Source: Flavobacteriales bacterium (GTDB lineage: Bacteria > Bacteroidota > Bacteroidia > Flavobacteriales_D > Sanyastnellaceae). From it: DNA of 35,136 bases. The DNA lies in the NCBI GenBank assembly GCA_947448135.1, contig CANFLZ010000022.1, positions 1 to 35,136 on the forward strand. The letters are read 5' to 3'. The notes under the pieces were generated by a model. It did no database searches and had not been told where the DNA came from. It saw only the letters and a program-made list of their open reading frames with translations. The translations under genes and the position numbers were made by a program. Shown here one piece after another: positions 1-9,356 of the stretch (its first letter is position 1; each line of letters begins with the position of its first letter).

Positions 1-432
1 ACATTGAGCGGTGTTGTTATCGTAAGCGCCTTATTTCTGGTTGCAGGATCGATATTAAAAATTGCACATGCCCCTGGAGCAGCCGCTTTGCTTTGGTTGG
101 GTATAGGAATAATGGGATTGTTGGGAGGTCCAATTTTGGGCTATCTACTTTTCAAAGCGGATCAAAAGAAAATGGATTGGTTGCTGATGTTGTTGTCTAC
201 TTTTTTCGTCGTGCGCTTTTCGTATGGGGTAATGGCCAGAATTCAACATTGGGACAACGCTGCTTGGTCCATGCTGTTTTCAATTGCAGGATTTGCATTG
301 GTTTACTTGCCCATCAGTTTTACAGATGAGTGGAGAAAGAGTGAGCAAAAGTTTCAGGTCATTTTGAAACACGCTTTGATGTTAATGGTGTGCGTGATGC
401 TATTTACATTGTTCGATTTGCGCGCGATGTAA
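1..432 (+). CDS. GldL-like multi-pass membrane protein, 5' partial
   Basis: The reading frame is open to the left edge, so the N-terminus is probably missing; the TTG at position 4 is the first possible start inside the window but need not be the true one. About five hydrophobic segments are visible, with few charged residues between them. Two stretches resemble the K-I-x-H-x-P-G turn of GldL and related Bacteroidota membrane proteins: one near residues 19-25 (KIAHAPG) and a weaker copy near residues 79-83 (RIQHW). The gene ends with TAA directly against the stop of the convergent aldehyde dehydrogenase gene, with no spacer. I infer an inner-membrane protein of unknown function. GldL itself has a long cytoplasmic tail that is absent here, so it is not called gldL. 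Confidence 0.6.
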   Translation, partial: TLSGVVIVSALFLVAGSILKIAHAPGAAALLWLGIGIMGLLGGPILGYLLFKADQKKMDWLLMLLSTFFVVRFSYGVMARIQHWDNAAWSMLFSIAGFALVYLPISFTDEWRKSEQKFQVILKHALMLMVCVMLFTLFDLRAM

Positions 433-1782
433 TCAATATTGGATGACTTGGGGGTAGGTGAAGCTTTGTATGCCAGCCTCCCCCAATTCTGTTCCAAACC
501 CTGATTTTTTAAGGCCCCCAAAGGGCAAATGAGCAGCGCTTTTGACAATGTTATTGAAAACGATGATGGGCTCATGAATCATATAGCTCTTTTTCATCCA
601 AGCATCGGGTTGATGGGTATAAATGCTGGTCCCCAATGCGTAATGTTCATGTTGTCTTAAAGACAAACATTGTTTCATGTCATCCCAAGGCATCAAAACC
701 GCCAAGGGTCCAAATGTTTCTTCTTGCCAAAGGATGTTATTGGGTTGATCGATTGCAACCACTGCTGGGCTGCAGAGCGCTTGTGAACGAACCAAAGGAA
801 CAATGACTTCGGCACCTTGGGAAATCCCTTGCTTGTATTGTTTCTCCAATTGCTCTGCAGCATCCACGTTGACCAACGGTCCGATGAATGTTTCTGCATC
901 CAGTGGATCACCCAATTTGAGATGCTTGATTCTTTCTACCAAAGCAATTTGAACCTCGTTCCATCGGGATTCATGCACCAAAATTCGCTTGGCGGCTATG
1001 CAGCTTTGGCCGCTGTTATTGAAACGTCCTTGAATAATTCCATCAATGACCAAGCGCAAATCAGCGTGTTCATCAATAATCATCGCATTGGAACCACCCA
1101 ATTCCAAAACTGAAATTTTAATGTTCCTTCCTGCCAATGCCGCAACGCTGCGACCGGCAGATTCTGATCCTGTGAGCGAGACGCCCGATACAGCAGGGTG
1201 GGAGAGCACTTCATCTACTTGGTGAGATGCAATTTTTAAAACCTGAAAAATGCCGTCATTCATCCACGCTTTGTGAATGGCATCTTCAATCAACAATGCA
1301 CAACCCGTAACATGTTGGCTGTGTTTGAGCAGTACAGTATTGCCGGCCAATAATGCGGGAATGGCAAAACGAAATACCTGCCACATGGGAAAATTCCAGG
1401 GCATGATGCCCAACCATATACCGTATGGCTTTCTCAAAATGGAAACCTTTTCTTGTTGCGTCCAAATTTGCTCCGGCGCTAAATATTGATTGGCTTTTTC
1501 GGCGTAATGCAAGCAAAGTGAAATGCATTTGTCTATTTCAGCGATGCCTTGAGAAACGGGTTTGCCCATTTCTCGAGACATCATCTCCGCCCAGGATTGT
1601 TTATTGGCTTGAAGCAAGCCCATGAGTTGGTGCAAGCCATGAATGCGTTCGTCTACCGACCAACGACTCCACTTGAGTTGCGCCTTTTCTGCGCGTTTAA
1701 TTTTTTGAGCGATATCATCCGAAGAGTCGTTGTCATACTTGGCAACGAGCGTTTGACGATATGGATCAATGGAACGTAGCAT
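433..1782 (-). CDS. NAD(P)-dependent aldehyde dehydrogenase (succinate-semialdehyde dehydrogenase-like)
   Basis: The 449-residue protein covers the full ALDH fold. It oxidises an aldehyde to the acid with NAD(P)+ in the cytoplasm. Visible motifs are the PWN motif (N130), the cofactor-binding lysine K153, the LTGS turn (203-206), the general-base glutamate E227 in LELGG and the catalytic cysteine C261 in GQSC. The overall pattern is closest to GabD/Sad-type semialdehyde dehydrogenases, but the substrate cannot be read from the sequence. The start ATG directly abuts the stop codon of kynA upstream (zero spacer), so the two are surely co-transcribed and probably translationally coupled. That context would fit a role in tryptophan or amino-acid breakdown; this is inference. 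No other kynurenine pathway gene is present in the window. Confidence 0.92.
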   Translation of the reverse strand: MLRSIDPYRQTLVAKYDNDSSDDIAQKIKRAEKAQLKWSRWSVDERIHGLHQLMGLLQANKQSWAEMMSREMGKPVSQGIAEIDKCISLCLHYAEKANQYLAPEQIWTQQEKVSILRKPYGIWLGIMPWNFPMWQVFRFAIPALLAGNTVLLKHSQHVTGCALLIEDAIHKAWMNDGIFQVLKIASHQVDEVLSHPAVSGVSLTGSESAGRSVAALAGRNIKISVLELGGSNAMIIDEHADLRLVIDGIIQGRFNNSGQSCIAAKRILVHESRWNEVQIALVERIKHLKLGDPLDAETFIGPLVNVDAAEQLEKQYKQGISQGAEVIVPLVRSQALCSPAVVAIDQPNNILWQEETFGPLAVLMPWDDMKQCLSLRQHEHYALGTSIYTHQPDAWMKKSYMIHEPIIVFNNIVKSAAHLPFGGLKKSGFGTELGEAGIQSFTYPQVIQY

Positions 1783-2775
1783 TTATCCTTTAAAACCCAA
1801 TGATTGGTTCAATGTTGTTGGAAGTTCTGGTAACAATGATCGGTGCACCATGAAGCTGGTCAATTCTGCAAAACCATTGAAGATATAATGCTTCATCGCC
1901 GCTTCACGCAGGTATCCCTTTCCCGTACTTCCGCCTGTTCCGCTTCTCATACCAATCATACGATGAACCATGTTCATATGTCTCCATCTCCAAGTAGCCA
2001 ACAACTCATCAATATCCAACAGATGATTGATGATGCGGTAGGGGTTTTGGAACATAGGAACATCACGATAAAGAGTGATCAACATGGCGGCTCTTCTCGC
2101 TTTCAAGGACAAACTTTGACCTTCCATTTCTTGGAAAAACATTTGATCAAACCATTCCATGTTTCCTTTTTCCTCATCGCGCAAAGTGCTTTCATATATG
2201 CCGCGGTATGTTTTCCAGAAGTCTCCTTCGCTGCCCATTTCAACTCCTTCAAAAAATGGCATTCTGGACAACCAAGCGTCAATCAATGACAACAATGAAG
2301 CAGTGTGCGAAAGGTTTTGAATATGTTCCAAGTCTTTTTGATTCAATTGACTTGTGTAATACGATTGCCCATGGCGGTTTTCCATTTTCAATCCCAAAAT
2401 GCCTTCTAATTCCTTGAATTGGATACTTTGAAATCCAGAGGCTGGACGAAGCAAATCACGAAACTCCAAAAAGTCTTGTGGCGTCATCGTCTCTAAAATA
2501 TCTACTTGATGAACGAGAACACGCAAAATTTCAACAACGCGATTCATGCGTCTTACAGAAGTGGCAATGTCTGGAGCGTTGTCGTTAATGCTCGGTGATG
2601 AGAAGATGGAGTGAACCGATCTCATTTCAAACAAAACCTGCTTGAACCAAAGTTCATAGGCTTGGTGAATGACAATGAAGAGCATTTCGTCGTGGGCATG
2701 TTTGCCAATTTTATCGCTCTCTAATTCTTGTGCGTTGAGCACTTTATCCAATTGTAAATATGAAGAATAATACAT
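1783..2775 (-). CDS. kynA: Tryptophan 2,3-dioxygenase
   Basis: This haem enzyme opens the indole ring of L-tryptophan with O2 to give N-formylkynurenine, the first step of the kynurenine pathway. Family marks are the N-terminal YSSYLQLDKVL segment, the HDEMLFIVIHQAYELWFKQ region (most of the substrate and haem pocket), the RLL-type DFLEFRDLLRPASGFQS stretch, and the glycine-rich active-site loop MRSGTGGSTG followed by YLR. Length (330 aa) is usual for Bacteroidota homologues. It is first of a two-gene unit with the aldehyde dehydrogenase, whose ATG follows the kynA stop immediately. A TAACATTG element ends 4 nt before the start codon, a near match to the Bacteroidota -7 box. Confidence 0.95.
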   Translation of the reverse strand: MYYSSYLQLDKVLNAQELESDKIGKHAHDEMLFIVIHQAYELWFKQVLFEMRSVHSIFSSPSINDNAPDIATSVRRMNRVVEILRVLVHQVDILETMTPQDFLEFRDLLRPASGFQSIQFKELEGILGLKMENRHGQSYYTSQLNQKDLEHIQNLSHTASLLSLIDAWLSRMPFFEGVEMGSEGDFWKTYRGIYESTLRDEEKGNMEWFDQMFFQEMEGQSLSLKARRAAMLITLYRDVPMFQNPYRIINHLLDIDELLATWRWRHMNMVHRMIGMRSGTGGSTGKGYLREAAMKHYIFNGFAELTSFMVHRSLLPELPTTLNQSLGFKG

Positions 2776-2779
2776 ACTG

Positions 2780-2787
2780 CAATGTTA
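2780..2787 (-). promoter_or_regulatory. Putative -7 promoter element of kynA
   Basis: On the minus strand the sequence reads TAACATTG, seven of eight matches to the Bacteroidota -7 consensus TAnnTTTG. Only 4 nt separate it from the kynA ATG, so transcription would begin at or next to the start codon. I see no good TTTG-like -33 element about 19 nt upstream. The 44-nt gap between kynA and the NUDIX regulator gene is otherwise AT-rich and shows no terminator. Confidence 0.4.
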
Positions 2788-2819
2788 TGGGTATATTGAT
2801 GAATTGAATTTGATTTTTA

Positions 2820-3509
2820 TCAATCTTTTTTTCGAGGACGTTTAACAGAGAAAAGTTGCGCCGGTTTGTGTAAAACGCCACTTTGCTTTTCTTCCAATGG
2901 AGTCACAGTGTCCGTTCGCAGAATATTCTTTCTGAAATTGCGCTTGTCCAATTTTTTGTCCAAGATAATCTCATACAATTTTTGCAATTGAGAAAGCGTG
3001 AATTTTTCGGGGAGTAATTCAAATCCAATGTGATCCGCCATCAATTCGTGTCGCAATACTTTCACAGCTTCCATAACAATGTCGTTGTGATCAAAGGCAA
3101 GATTTGGAATTTTGTAAACGTCAACCCATTGTGCTTTTTTGGCAAAGGATGCAGCTTGTGGATTGAAGTCATCCATTTTCACCAACGAATAATATCCAAC
3201 AGTGATGACGCGTCTTTCAGGATGTGTTCTAAAACTGCGCAACCAATCTCGATCCTTTAATCCAGTCACGCGATTGGGATCGCCGAATGCATGGAATTGC
3301 TTGAGATAAATACCATCCAAACGAGTCAACTCGTATAAGATGCGCTTGGCTGCCTCATCCAGTCCCTCGTTCTCTTTAACCAAATCTCCAGGGACCGCCT
3401 TTTGTAGCTTGATAGTCGATTTTCCCTCTGGTTGCTTTTGCTCAATGAGTAAGACTTTGAGTTCATCTTCATCAAAGCCAAAAACAACACAGTCTACCGA
3501 TATATCCAT
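2820..3509 (-). CDS. NUDIX-type (NrtR/AraR-like) transcriptional regulator of the sugar operon
   Basis: The protein (229 aa from the ATG at 3509) has an N-terminal NUDIX fold (about 1-140) and a C-terminal winged-helix segment (about 150-220, FELLPEKFTLSQLQKLYE then KKLDKRNFRK and a PAQLF end). This is the architecture of NrtR-like sugar regulators such as Bacteroides AraR. The NUDIX box is degenerate: D42 in place of the first glycine, E48 kept, then R56, I57, E60, L61 and R63 where catalytic enzymes have RE-x-x-EE-x-G. The domain should therefore sense a ligand rather than hydrolyse one. An ATG 34 codons upstream is in frame, but the extra residues are not family-like and lie over the operators, so the 3509 start is preferred. 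The gene is divergent to pfkA and likely controls it and itself. Confidence 0.88.
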   Translation of the reverse strand: MDISVDCVVFGFDEDELKVLLIEQKQPEGKSTIKLQKAVPGDLVKENEGLDEAAKRILYELTRLDGIYLKQFHAFGDPNRVTGLKDRDWLRSFRTHPERRVITVGYYSLVKMDDFNPQAASFAKKAQWVDVYKIPNLAFDHNDIVMEAVKVLRHELMADHIGFELLPEKFTLSQLQKLYEIILDKKLDKRNFRKNILRTDTVTPLEEKQSGVLHKPAQLFSVKRPRKKD

Positions 3510-3557
3510 TTTTTTGTTTCCGTTTTTTGCGAAAATAAGGGATGTTGAAAAATAGTT

Positions 3558-3574
3558 AGTGTAAAATATACACT
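3558..3574. promoter_or_regulatory. Inverted-repeat operator, probable NUDIX-regulator site 1
   Basis: The 17 bases form a perfect 6-bp inverted repeat (AGTGTA / TACACT) around a 5-nt AAATA centre. The site overlaps a minus-strand TATATTTT (3563-3570), a plausible -7 element for the regulator gene, so binding would give autorepression. NrtR/AraR-type regulators bind palindromes of this size; the assignment to this regulator is inferred from position. Confidence 0.6.
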
Positions 3575-3586
3575 TAGAGTACTTAT

Positions 3587-3599
3587 TGTTATATTTACA
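3587..3599. promoter_or_regulatory. Second TGT-N7-ACA operator-like site overlapping the pfkA promoter
   Basis: The plus strand reads TGTTATATTTACA and its complement TGTAAATATAACA, similar to the core TGTAAAATATACA of site 1 about 27 bp away. It contains TATATTTA (3590-3597), a seven-of-eight match to the Bacteroidota -7 box, which ends 4 nt before the pfkA ATG. A protein bound here would block pfkA transcription. Two spaced sites suggest cooperative binding; this is inference. Confidence 0.5.
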
Positions 3600-3601
3600 A
3601 A

Positions 3602-5589
<1,988 letters not shown>

Positions 5590-5606
5590 AACTTAAAGAT
5601 AAATTC

Positions 5607-6473
5607 ATGATATTAATTGCTGACAGCGGTTCCACTAAATGCGATTGGGCCCTGATAGATCGAGAAGGAACACGTTTGGGGAATTTTGAAACGATGGGAT
5701 TAAATCCCTACTTCCACAATGAAGATGTGGTAGAAACCTCTATTCGTGCCAATGCTCCTTTGGCGCTTTATGCCGAGAAGGTCAAAGAAATTTACTTTTA
5801 CGGCGCTGGATCAAGCACAGATGTGATGTGTGCGATTATAGAAACAGGATTAAAACGCGTTTTTGTTAATGCAAAAATTGTGGTAGATCACGATTTGGTG
5901 GGTTGTGCATATGCCACATACGATGGCGAAAATTGTATTTCTTGCATTTTGGGCACGGGTTCAAACAGCTGTTCTTTTGATGGAAAGGAAATACATGAGG
6001 AAGTTCCGTCATTGGCCTATATCTTAGGAGATGAAGCATCGGGTAGTTATTTCGGGAAAATTCTTTTACGCGAATATTTTTACAAAAAGCTACCAGCAGA
6101 TTTGCGTGAGGCTTTTGAAAAAACATTTTCGATTTCAAAAGATGAGTTCATTTCAAGAGTTTATCGTGAACCTAACGCTAATGTCTTTTTAGCGAGCTTC
6201 ACTCGTTTTATTGGAGAACATTCTCATCACCCGCATGTGATCAATTGGGTCGTAAGGGGGATGCGTGAGTTTATCGATATACATGTGAAATGTTTTGACA
6301 ATTGGGAAAATCAGCCGGTTCATTTTGTAGGTTCAATCTCGCATTACTTCAAACATTGTTTGGAGATTGCTGCACAGCAAGAAGGCATTCGCTTGGGGCA
6401 AGTCATCAAAAAACCAATTGATGGTTTGGTGAATTATCATGTAAAATACGTATTCGCCAACGCCATGTCTTAA
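5607..6473 (+). CDS. BadF/BadG-family sugar kinase (N-acetylglucosamine kinase-like; probable glucose kinase)
   Basis: The 288-residue protein belongs to the ASKHA superfamily, BadF/BadG/BcrA/BcrD ATPase branch, which in Bacteroidota is usually annotated as N-acetylglucosamine kinase. Visible are the phosphate-1 loop DSGSTKCDW (6-14), the central GTGSNSC phosphate-2 loop, the conserved GDEASGSYFGK segment and a late FVGSISHYF stretch. Length matches the family. Because it stands between gapA and a beta-phosphoglucomutase/GH65 pair, I infer that it phosphorylates the free glucose released by the phosphorylase to glucose-6-phosphate. N-acetylglucosamine as substrate remains possible. Its TAA shares one base with the pgmB ATG, which points to translational coupling. 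Confidence 0.8.
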   Translation: MILIADSGSTKCDWALIDREGTRLGNFETMGLNPYFHNEDVVETSIRANAPLALYAEKVKEIYFYGAGSSTDVMCAIIETGLKRVFVNAKIVVDHDLVGCAYATYDGENCISCILGTGSNSCSFDGKEIHEEVPSLAYILGDEASGSYFGKILLREYFYKKLPADLREAFEKTFSISKDEFISRVYREPNANVFLASFTRFIGEHSHHPHVINWVVRGMREFIDIHVKCFDNWENQPVHFVGSISHYFKHCLEIAAQQEGIRLGQVIKKPIDGLVNYHVKYVFANAMS

Positions 6474-7132
6474 TGAAGCTCAAGGCTTGTTTATTTGATT
6501 TAGATGGCGTGCTGGTAGATACAGCGCGTCATCATTTTATTGCTTGGAAGCAGTTAGCAGAATCCAAGATTGGCGTATCATTCACACATGAAGACAATGA
6601 AGCTTTAAAAGGTTTGTCTCGCGTGGAAAGTTTGGAATATATTCTTTTAAAATCCAACCACGTCTTTTCTGAATCCCAAAAGTTGGCGATGATGACCGAA
6701 AAGAATGAGATTTATCTGGAGGCGGTTTCACAATTGACACCCAGCGATTTGTTGCCAGGGGCATTGCAGTTGTTGCAAGAATTGAAATCAAAATCCATTC
6801 ATACGGCTTTGGGATCGGCCTCTAAAAACGCTCCATTGATTATTGAGAAATTGGGCATCGCTCAATACCTAGATGCTGTGGTTGATGGGAATGTCGTTAC
6901 CGCTTCCAAACCCAACCCTGAAGTTTTCTTGAAAGGAGCCGAGATGTTACAAGTTCTTCCGCAAGAAACGGTAGTCTTTGAAGATGCAGTGAGTGGAGTA
7001 GCAGCAGCCAAAAAAGGCGGGTTCTTTTGTGTCGGTATTGGTGAATCATCAGCATTGCCCGAAGCAGATTTTGTGGTGGCTGATTTGTCTCATATAACAA
7101 TTGAAAAATTAGAAAAGAGTTTTTTCATTTAA
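6473..7132 (+). CDS. pgmB: Beta-phosphoglucomutase
   Basis: This HAD-superfamily enzyme interconverts beta-glucose-1-phosphate and glucose-6-phosphate. The nucleophile D9 and acid/base D11 are in FDLDGVLVDTA; H20 or H21 of the cap linker, R50 in LKGLSR, S115-K118 in GSASKN, K146 in SKPNP and E170-D171 in FEDAVSG are the other known functional positions. At 219 aa it has the usual size. The ATG overlaps the stop of the kinase gene by one base and the GH65 gene follows 10 nt later. Pairing with a GH65 phosphorylase is the classic arrangement, because inverting phosphorolysis of an alpha-glucoside yields exactly the beta-anomer this enzyme needs. Confidence 0.95.
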   Translation: MKLKACLFDLDGVLVDTARHHFIAWKQLAESKIGVSFTHEDNEALKGLSRVESLEYILLKSNHVFSESQKLAMMTEKNEIYLEAVSQLTPSDLLPGALQLLQELKSKSIHTALGSASKNAPLIIEKLGIAQYLDAVVDGNVVTASKPNPEVFLKGAEMLQVLPQETVVFEDAVSGVAAAKKGGFFCVGIGESSALPEADFVVADLSHITIEKLEKSFFI

Positions 7133-7142
7133 CAATAGTCAA

Positions 7143-9356
7143 ATGATTCAGTATTTAAAAGTTGATCCGTGGAAGGTAATCGAAACTGGGTTTGATGCCA
7201 ATCATCACCAAAGTTCGGAGAGTATCTTTAGTTTGGGAAATGGCAAATTTGGTCAACGTGCGGGCCATGAAGAATTGTATGCAGGAAAGCATCTCAAAGG
7301 TTCCTATGTGGCGGGTGTGTACTATCCAGACAAGACGCGTGTGGGTTGGTGGAAAAACGGTTACCCTGAATATTTTGCCAAAGTGCTCAATGCTACTGCA
7401 TGGCACAATATCCATGTAACCATCAACGGAGAAACTTTGGATTTGGCCTCAACGCCAGTCAAAGAGTTTGTCCGAGAATTGGACATGCAAAAGGGTATTT
7501 TAACCCGAACATTCATTGCTGAAATGAAAAATGGAGCGCATTGTAAAATTGAGGCGCAGCGTTTCATTAGCATGGACAACGAAAGTGTTGCTGCTATTCG
7601 TTTGGCGGTTACTCCGATCAACACCCCAATCAAAGTTATTTTGCAATCGATTTTGGATGGCAATGTGAAAAATCACGATGCCAACTATGACGAAATTTTT
7701 TGGGAACCGATCGAAGAGCATGTTCAATCAGGAACAGGCAGTGTGGTGAATGTCACCAAGAAGACACAATTTGAATTGGCTGTTGCCATGACCCATGATA
7801 CAGAGAATGTGCAGTGGGTTTCTGATGAATCTCGTTCTTCTTTTGTTGCTTCCAACTTCGAAGGGGAAGTAGCTACAGGCCAATCCGCTGTGATTTTCAA
7901 GTACATTGGATTGGATAATTCACTGTATGTCGAAAAAGGCAAAGTAAAAGAAGCTGCATTGTCACACGCCTTGTCTGCCAAGGAATTTGGATATTCAGCA
8001 TTGAAATCAGCGCACATCGCAGCATGGGCTAAGATTTGGGAAATGGCGGATATTGTGATTGAAGGAAGCGATGAAGCGCAACAAGGAATTCGATTCAATA
8101 TTTTTCATCTCAATCAAACATACACGGGAAGTGATGCGCGATTGAATATTGGCCCCAAAGGATTTACCGGTGAAAAATATGGAGGCTCTACTTATTGGGA
8201 TACCGAGGCATATTGTATTCCATTTTATATGGCAACCAAGAATCAAGAAGTAGCCAAGCAACTTTTGAAGTATCGCCACAACCAGTTAGACAAAGCCATT
8301 GAAAACGCCGCCAAATTGGGATTCAAAAAGGGAGCTGCGCTTTACCCGATGGTGACCATGAATGGCGAGGAATGTCACAATGAGTGGGAAATTACATTTG
8401 AGGAAATTCACCGCAATGGTGCTATCGCTTACGCCATTTACAACTACACCCGCTACACTGGTGATTCTTCTTACGTACTAGAAACGGGATGGGAAGTGTT
8501 GTTGGGGATTGCTCGTTTCTGGGCACAACGTGTTCATTGGAGTGCACACAAAAAACAATTTGTGATGCACGGTGTAACGGGACCTAACGAATACGAAAAC
8601 AACGTCAACAACAATTGGTACACGAACTACATTGCAGTTTGGTGTTTGAAATATTGCCTTGAGATTTTGGAAGAATTGAAGTTGCAAAATCCACAACAAT
8701 ATGAGCAGGGAACGGCCAAATGGGACGTTACAGCAGATGAATTGAAACATTGGAATGAGGTCATCGAGAAGATGTATTTTCCTGAACATGAAGATGGAAA
8801 AGTCTTTTTGCAACAGGATGGATTCTTGGACAAAGTCATTATGAATGCATCCGATTTGCCGCAAGCCGAGCGCCCCATCAATCAACATTGGAGCTGGGAT
8901 AGAATTCTGAGAAGTTGTTTTATCAAACAAGCTGATGTTTTGCAAGGTTTGTATTTCTTCGAAGATGATTTCAGTGCCGAAGTGATCAAAGCCAATTTTG
9001 ATTTCTATGAACCCATGACGGTGCATGAATCCAGTTTGTCGCCTTGTGTTCACAGTATTCTAGCGGCCAAACTGGGTTATGAAGAAAAGGCGGTGGAGAT
9101 GTACATGCGTACGTCGAGATTGGATTTGGATGATTATAACCATGAAGCCCATGAAGGATTGCACATTACCAGTATGGCTGGTACGTGGATGTCCATTGTG
9201 CAAGGTTTCGGCGGAATGCGATTGGAAAATGATTCTTTGAAATTCAATGGGATGCTGCCCAAAGCATGGCAATCATTCACCTTCCGCATTTTATTCCGCG
9301 GTGTCATTCATTCCGTAAAAGTGGATGCTTCGGGTACACATGTGACCCAACATTAG
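7143..9356 (+). CDS. GH65 disaccharide phosphorylase, probable maltose phosphorylase
   Basis: The enzyme (737 aa) splits an alpha-linked glucose disaccharide with inorganic phosphate into beta-glucose-1-phosphate and glucose. The GH65 catalytic acid is E483 in GVTGPNEYENN. The phosphate-binding region is HESSLSP at 628-634. The segment GEECHNEWEITFEEIHRNG has the HNEWEITFE loop (from H412) that corresponds, as I recall it, to the loop His413-Glu421 setting maltose specificity in the Lactobacillus acidophilus enzyme; trehalose and kojibiose phosphorylases differ there. There is no signal peptide, so maltose must be taken up first; no transporter is encoded nearby. This is the last gene of the operon. 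Its stop overlaps the stop of the convergent MBOAT gene by 4 nt. Confidence 0.93.
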   Translation: MIQYLKVDPWKVIETGFDANHHQSSESIFSLGNGKFGQRAGHEELYAGKHLKGSYVAGVYYPDKTRVGWWKNGYPEYFAKVLNATAWHNIHVTINGETLDLASTPVKEFVRELDMQKGILTRTFIAEMKNGAHCKIEAQRFISMDNESVAAIRLAVTPINTPIKVILQSILDGNVKNHDANYDEIFWEPIEEHVQSGTGSVVNVTKKTQFELAVAMTHDTENVQWVSDESRSSFVASNFEGEVATGQSAVIFKYIGLDNSLYVEKGKVKEAALSHALSAKEFGYSALKSAHIAAWAKIWEMADIVIEGSDEAQQGIRFNIFHLNQTYTGSDARLNIGPKGFTGEKYGGSTYWDTEAYCIPFYMATKNQEVAKQLLKYRHNQLDKAIENAAKLGFKKGAALYPMVTMNGEECHNEWEITFEEIHRNGAIAYAIYNYTRYTGDSSYVLETGWEVLLGIARFWAQRVHWSAHKKQFVMHGVTGPNEYENNVNNNWYTNYIAVWCLKYCLEILEELKLQNPQQYEQGTAKWDVTADELKHWNEVIEKMYFPEHEDGKVFLQQDGFLDKVIMNASDLPQAERPINQHWSWDRILRSCFIKQADVLQGLYFFEDDFSAEVIKANFDFYEPMTVHESSLSPCVHSILAAKLGYEEKAVEMYMRTSRLDLDDYNHEAHEGLHITSMAGTWMSIVQGFGGMRLENDSLKFNGMLPKAWQSFTFRILFRGVIHSVKVDASGTHVTQH

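Noticed and set aside
8478-9053. 191-residue frame on the minus strand inside the GH65 gene
   Set aside because: It lies wholly within a clear phosphorylase gene, is rich in unusual residue runs and has no recognisable domain.
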